Source of the DNA: Spirochaetaceae bacterium
Lineage (GTDB): Bacteria; Spirochaetota; Spirochaetia; DSM-2461
NCBI GenBank assembly: GCA_016342385.1
Contig: JAEINM010000163.1
Location: forward strand, 1 to 8,241
Length of the DNA stretch: 8,241 nucleotides
Reading direction: 5' to 3'
The notes under the pieces are model-generated. The model was not told the origin of the DNA and searched no databases. It was given only the letters and a program-made list of their open reading frames with translations. The translations under genes and the position numbers were made by a program. Positions 5,856 to 8,241 of the stretch are shown piece by piece (the first letter of the stretch is position 1; the number at the start of each line of letters is the position of its first letter).

Positions 5856-6870
5856 TCAGCATGGCATCGCCATAGGAGAAAAATTTGTATTTTTTTTCTA
5901 TAGCTTCTCTGTAAGCTCTTTCGATGTTCTCTCTTCCGGCAAAAGTTGAAACCAGCACCAGCAATGTCGACTCGGGAGTATGAAAATTGGTAAAAATCTG
6001 ATTAACTATTTTAAATTTATACCCGGGATAAATAAAGAGATCCGTATTCTGTGTTCCCCTTTTTAATTTACCATTTTCCCAGGCCGATTCGAGAGTTCTA
6101 ATGGAAGTTGTCCCCACAGCGAGAATTTTTTTCCCCTCTTTGACGGCTTTCTCCACTTTCTCCGCGGTTTCATCGGATACAAAAAAATCTTCCTTATGCA
6201 TTTCATGATCTACCAGATTCTCTGCTCTGACCGGAGCAAAAGTTCCCAGCCCCACATGGAGTGTGACATAAGCGATATCTGCGCCTCTATTTTTAATTTT
6301 TTCCAAAATTTCATCTGTAAAATGAAGGCTGGCTGTGGGAGCCGCTACAGATCCAGTGATTTTGGAAAAAACAGACTGATACCGGTTGCTGTCTAATATT
6401 TCGTCTTCCCTTTTGATATAGGGAGGCAGAGGGATATGAGCATTTTTGTCGAGATAGTCATCATCTATATTGCGGTTAAACTGAATGATACGAATGTTGT
6501 CACCCAGGTGATCGAGTATTTCCGCCGAGACATTTCCGGGGAAATCAAATTTCTTCCCCTTCTTCTGTTTCTTTGCTTTGGAAACCATACATTTCCAGCT
6601 GTTCTCCTGGAGTTTCTCCAGAAGAAAAAATTCGACCTTGCCGCCGGTCTCAGAAGAAAAACCGAACAACCGAGCCTTGCGCACTTTCGAGTTATTAAAC
6701 ACGACAAGAGTATTTTCATCTATCAGTTCTGAAAAGTCCTGCATACCAAGATGCTTAATCGATTGTTCGACAGGATCCAGAACAAGTAATCTTGATGTTC
6801 CTCTGACTTCCGGCGGGTACTGGGCAATCAGTTCGTCGGGTAATTCAAAAGAGAAGTCCCTGATCTTCAT
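5830..6870 (-). CDS. queA: S-adenosylmethionine:tRNA ribosyltransferase-isomerase
   Basis: QueA transfers and isomerises the ribose of S-adenosylmethionine onto 7-aminomethyl-7-deazaguanine at the wobble position of GUN-anticodon tRNAs, giving epoxyqueuosine. The product is 346 residues, a normal family length. Hallmarks in order are LIAQYPPEVRGTSRLLVLD (14-32), VVFNNSKVRKARLFG (56-70), HIPLPPYIKRED (145-156), GSVAAPTASLHFT (173-185), TLHVGLGTFAPVR (203-215), VGTTSIRTLES, and a C-terminal NFHTPESTLL...FFSYGDAMLI. Departures from the commonest forms are NNSKV for NDTRV and PTASLHFT for PTAGLHFT. I chose ATG at 6870 because AGGAG (6876-6880) lies 5 nt before it. The alternative GTG at 6876 overlaps that AGGAG. 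The start overlaps the ruvB 3' end by 26 bp, so queA is last in a ruvA-ruvB-queA operon. Its 3' end overlaps the radical SAM gene. Confidence 0.96.
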   Translation of the reverse strand: MKIRDFSFELPDELIAQYPPEVRGTSRLLVLDPVEQSIKHLGMQDFSELIDENTLVVFNNSKVRKARLFGFSSETGGKVEFFLLEKLQENSWKCMVSKAKKQKKGKKFDFPGNVSAEILDHLGDNIRIIQFNRNIDDDYLDKNAHIPLPPYIKREDEILDSNRYQSVFSKITGSVAAPTASLHFTDEILEKIKNRGADIAYVTLHVGLGTFAPVRAENLVDHEMHKEDFFVSDETAEKVEKAVKEGKKILAVGTTSIRTLESAWENGKLKRGTQNTDLFIYPGYKFKIVNQIFTNFHTPESTLLVLVSTFAGRENIERAYREAIEKKYKFFSYGDAMLITRQESAV

Positions 6871-7870
6871 ATTCACTCCTGTCCAGGCCGAGGTGACTGT
6901 ATGCCAAGGCTGTGGCCACTCTCCCGCGGCTTGTTCTCTTAATAAATCCCTGTTGAATCAGATAGGGTTCATAGAAATCTTCCAGAGAATCAATCCCCTC
7001 TCCAACAGAGATGGCCAGAGTTTCAGCCCCGACGGGACCTCCGGCATATTTAGTAATAATAGTTTTTAATATTTCCCGATCCAGTTTTTCAAGACCGTAC
7101 TCATCAATCTCCAGCCTTTTCAGACTGCTTTCCACTATAGAGGCATTTATTTTGCCATCGCTCTGAATTTGAGCAAAGTCTCTCATTCTTCTCAATATTC
7201 TGTTGGCCACCCGGGGAGTACCTCTGCTGCATCGGGATAGTTTCTCTGAGGCTTCCGGACTTATGGCGATTTCCATAATGTCTGCACTTCTCTCAATAAT
7301 GCTTCTCAGTTCCACTGGTGAATAAAACTCCAATCGCACAGTAATCCCGAATCTCGTATAGAGAGGACTGGAGACTCGTCCGGGCTTTGTCGTGGCTCCG
7401 ACCAGGGTAAAAGGGGGAACCGGTATGCGAAGGGTTCTGGCAGAGGGGCCCTGACCGATTATCCAGTCCAGTTCGTAGTCTTCCATAGCAATATAGAGCA
7501 TCTCTTCAATAGCCGGTTTTAACCGATGAATTTCATCGATAAAAAAAACAGTTCTCTCGCTGATGGTTGTCAGCAGACCGGCAAGATCCTTGGGTTTATC
7601 CAGAGCCGGTGCCGAAGTAACCCTAGTTTCAACTCCCAGTTCATTGGCCATAATCCCCGCGAGAGTGGTCTTCCCCAATCCCGGAGGGCCGCTGAGGAAA
7701 ACATGATCGAGTGGATCATTCCGCTCTTTCGCGGCTTTTATATATATAGAGAGATTTTCCTTCAGTTTCTCCTGACCCTGAAAATCCTGTAATACCTGAG
7801 GTCTTATTGCAGATTCTTTTTTTTCATCATCGCCGATTAGCTCACCGGATAAAAGACTGGAATCATCCAT
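6845..7870 (-). CDS. ruvB: Holliday junction branch-migration ATPase RuvB
   Basis: RuvB is the hexameric AAA+ motor that, with RuvA, drives branch migration of Holliday junctions in recombinational repair. The 341-residue product has Walker A GPPGLGKTT (61-69, catalytic Lys67) and Walker B VFFIDEIH (108-115). Sensor 1 is VGATTKPGRVSSPLYTRFG (157-175), which includes the arginine finger Arg173. The C-terminal winged helix ends in YLIQQGFIKRTSRGRVAT. An unusual point is an acidic N-terminal leader of about 20 residues before AIRPQ, where many family members have LRP. The ATG at 7870 follows GGAG (7876-7879) with 5-nt spacing. The gene begins 15 bp after the ruvA stop and overlaps queA by 26 bp, the common ruvA-ruvB-queA arrangement. 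Confidence 0.97.
   Translation of the reverse strand: MDDSSLLSGELIGDDEKKESAIRPQVLQDFQGQEKLKENLSIYIKAAKERNDPLDHVFLSGPPGLGKTTLAGIMANELGVETRVTSAPALDKPKDLAGLLTTISERTVFFIDEIHRLKPAIEEMLYIAMEDYELDWIIGQGPSARTLRIPVPPFTLVGATTKPGRVSSPLYTRFGITVRLEFYSPVELRSIIERSADIMEIAISPEASEKLSRCSRGTPRVANRILRRMRDFAQIQSDGKINASIVESSLKRLEIDEYGLEKLDREILKTIITKYAGGPVGAETLAISVGEGIDSLEDFYEPYLIQQGFIKRTSRGRVATALAYSHLGLDRSEYEDQGLLF
6876..6880 (-). promoter_or_regulatory. Ribosome binding site of queA, inside ruvB
   Basis: AGGAG lies 5 nt before ATG 6870 and within the last codons of ruvB. It excludes the slightly longer GTG start at 6876, which it overlaps, and suggests that queA translation is coupled to ruvB termination. Confidence 0.7.
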
Positions 7871-7875
7871 TATTT

Positions 7876-7879
7876 CTCC
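7876..7879 (-). promoter_or_regulatory. Ribosome binding site of ruvB
   Basis: GGAG sits 5 nt before the ATG at 7870, in the 15-bp gap after ruvA. It confirms this start and the independent initiation of ruvB on the polycistronic message. Confidence 0.6.
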
Positions 7880-7885
7880 ACATTA

Positions 7886-8241
7886 TCAGGAACTGAGCTC
7901 AATGATAGCCCGTCTGATAATCTCCTGATCTCTTTTTTCATCACTTAATGACTGTACTTTATCATCTTTCAGGATCTGAGTAACCGCTTTTTTGACATAT
8001 TTCTTATCAAATCCCATAGATGTAAGCGATTCTATTATCTCGGAGTTTACGCTTTTTTCTTCACTGCTCTCATCACTCTCTATTTTCAGCTTGCCCTTAA
8101 GCTGAAGAATAATTTTCTGAGCTGTTTTTTTACCGAGACCGGGAATGGAACTTAAGGCTGTAACATCTTCATTCTCCAGAAATTCGACAAACTGTTTTAC
8201 CGGAACACCGGAGAGAATCTTCAGAGCTCCTTTAGGACCTA
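7886..8241 (-). CDS. ruvA: Holliday junction DNA helicase subunit RuvA, 5' end beyond the window
   Basis: The last 117 residues are present, ending in a TGA at 7886-7888. RuvA binds the four-way junction and loads RuvB. The visible part opens in the first helix-hairpin-helix (GPKGALKILSG) and continues with the second (LSSIPGLGKKTAQKIILQLKGKL). An acidic Ser/Glu-rich linker (IESDESSEEKSVNSE) follows, then the C-terminal RuvB-contacting domain III (IIESLTSMGFDKKYVKKAV...IIRRAIIELSS). The missing N-terminal OB fold should lie to the right of the window. Full-length RuvA is about 200 residues, so a little over half is seen. Any operon promoter also lies off the edge. Confidence 0.95.
   Translation of the reverse strand, partial: GPKGALKILSGVPVKQFVEFLENEDVTALSSIPGLGKKTAQKIILQLKGKLKIESDESSEEKSVNSEIIESLTSMGFDKKYVKKAVTQILKDDKVQSLSDEKRDQEIIRRAIIELSS

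Noticed and set aside
5861..5897. ATGGC-ATC-GCCAT hairpin followed by T8 as a terminator for the radical SAM gene
   Set aside because: The stem is only 5 bp and the T-run begins 16 nt after it. The T-run is explained by Lys codons of queA.
6436..6732. 98-codon plus-strand frame inside queA
   Set aside because: It is antisense to conserved QueA motifs and has no ribosome binding site or independent support.
6578..7069. 163-codon open frame on the plus strand across the queA/ruvB junction
   Set aside because: It is wholly antisense to two well-supported genes with all family motifs, has no family-like features, and is explained by codon bias on the other strand.
1..8241. Mobile element, CRISPR array, defence system, tRNA or rRNA gene
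   Set aside because: I saw no transposase, terminal repeats, spaced direct repeats, tRNA-like folds or rRNA sequence on either strand. The window is almost fully covered by housekeeping genes.

Overview
The window looks like an ordinary stretch of a bacterial chromosome, most likely a free-living spirochaete (Spirochaeta/Treponema-like). It has modest GC content, tightly packed housekeeping genes and no mobile elements, tRNAs, rRNAs or CRISPR. The spirochaete assignment is an inference. It rests on a thymidylate kinase whose P-loop reads GAGTTTQ instead of GxGK(S/T)TQ, a variant I recall from treponemal enzymes, and on a TamB-like protein next to generic replication and repair genes. No database search was possible.

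Left third (1-2545, minus strand): one long frame that runs off the left edge. It is an inner-membrane-anchored AsmA/TamB-type protein, probably involved in outer-membrane biogenesis or lipid transport. A 158-bp divergent intergenic region follows.

Middle (2704-5855, plus strand): tmk (dTMP kinase), then 7 bp later a small secreted aromatic-rich protein of unknown function. After a 106-bp gap holding a small hairpin and a repeated AACCGGGTAT motif comes a 601-residue radical SAM protein of the B12-binding-domain/DUF4080 type, with a possible PqqD-like C-terminal domain.

Right third (5830-8241, minus strand): the ruvA-ruvB-queA operon, read right to left. RuvA and RuvB form the Holliday-junction branch-migration motor. 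QueA makes epoxyqueuosine in tRNA. The genes are spaced 15 bp apart or overlap by 26 bp, so they are probably translationally coupled. queA and the radical SAM gene converge and overlap by 26 bp at their 3' ends, with no convincing terminator between them.

I found no clear new biological system. The points most worth a second look are the P-loop lysine loss in Tmk, two genes (tmk and the radical SAM gene) that lack a Shine-Dalgarno sequence and each have a -10-like hexamer ending exactly 7 nt before ATG (candidate leaderless mRNAs), the uncharacterised radical SAM protein with its possible PqqD-like tail, and the secreted Tyr/Trp-rich protein.
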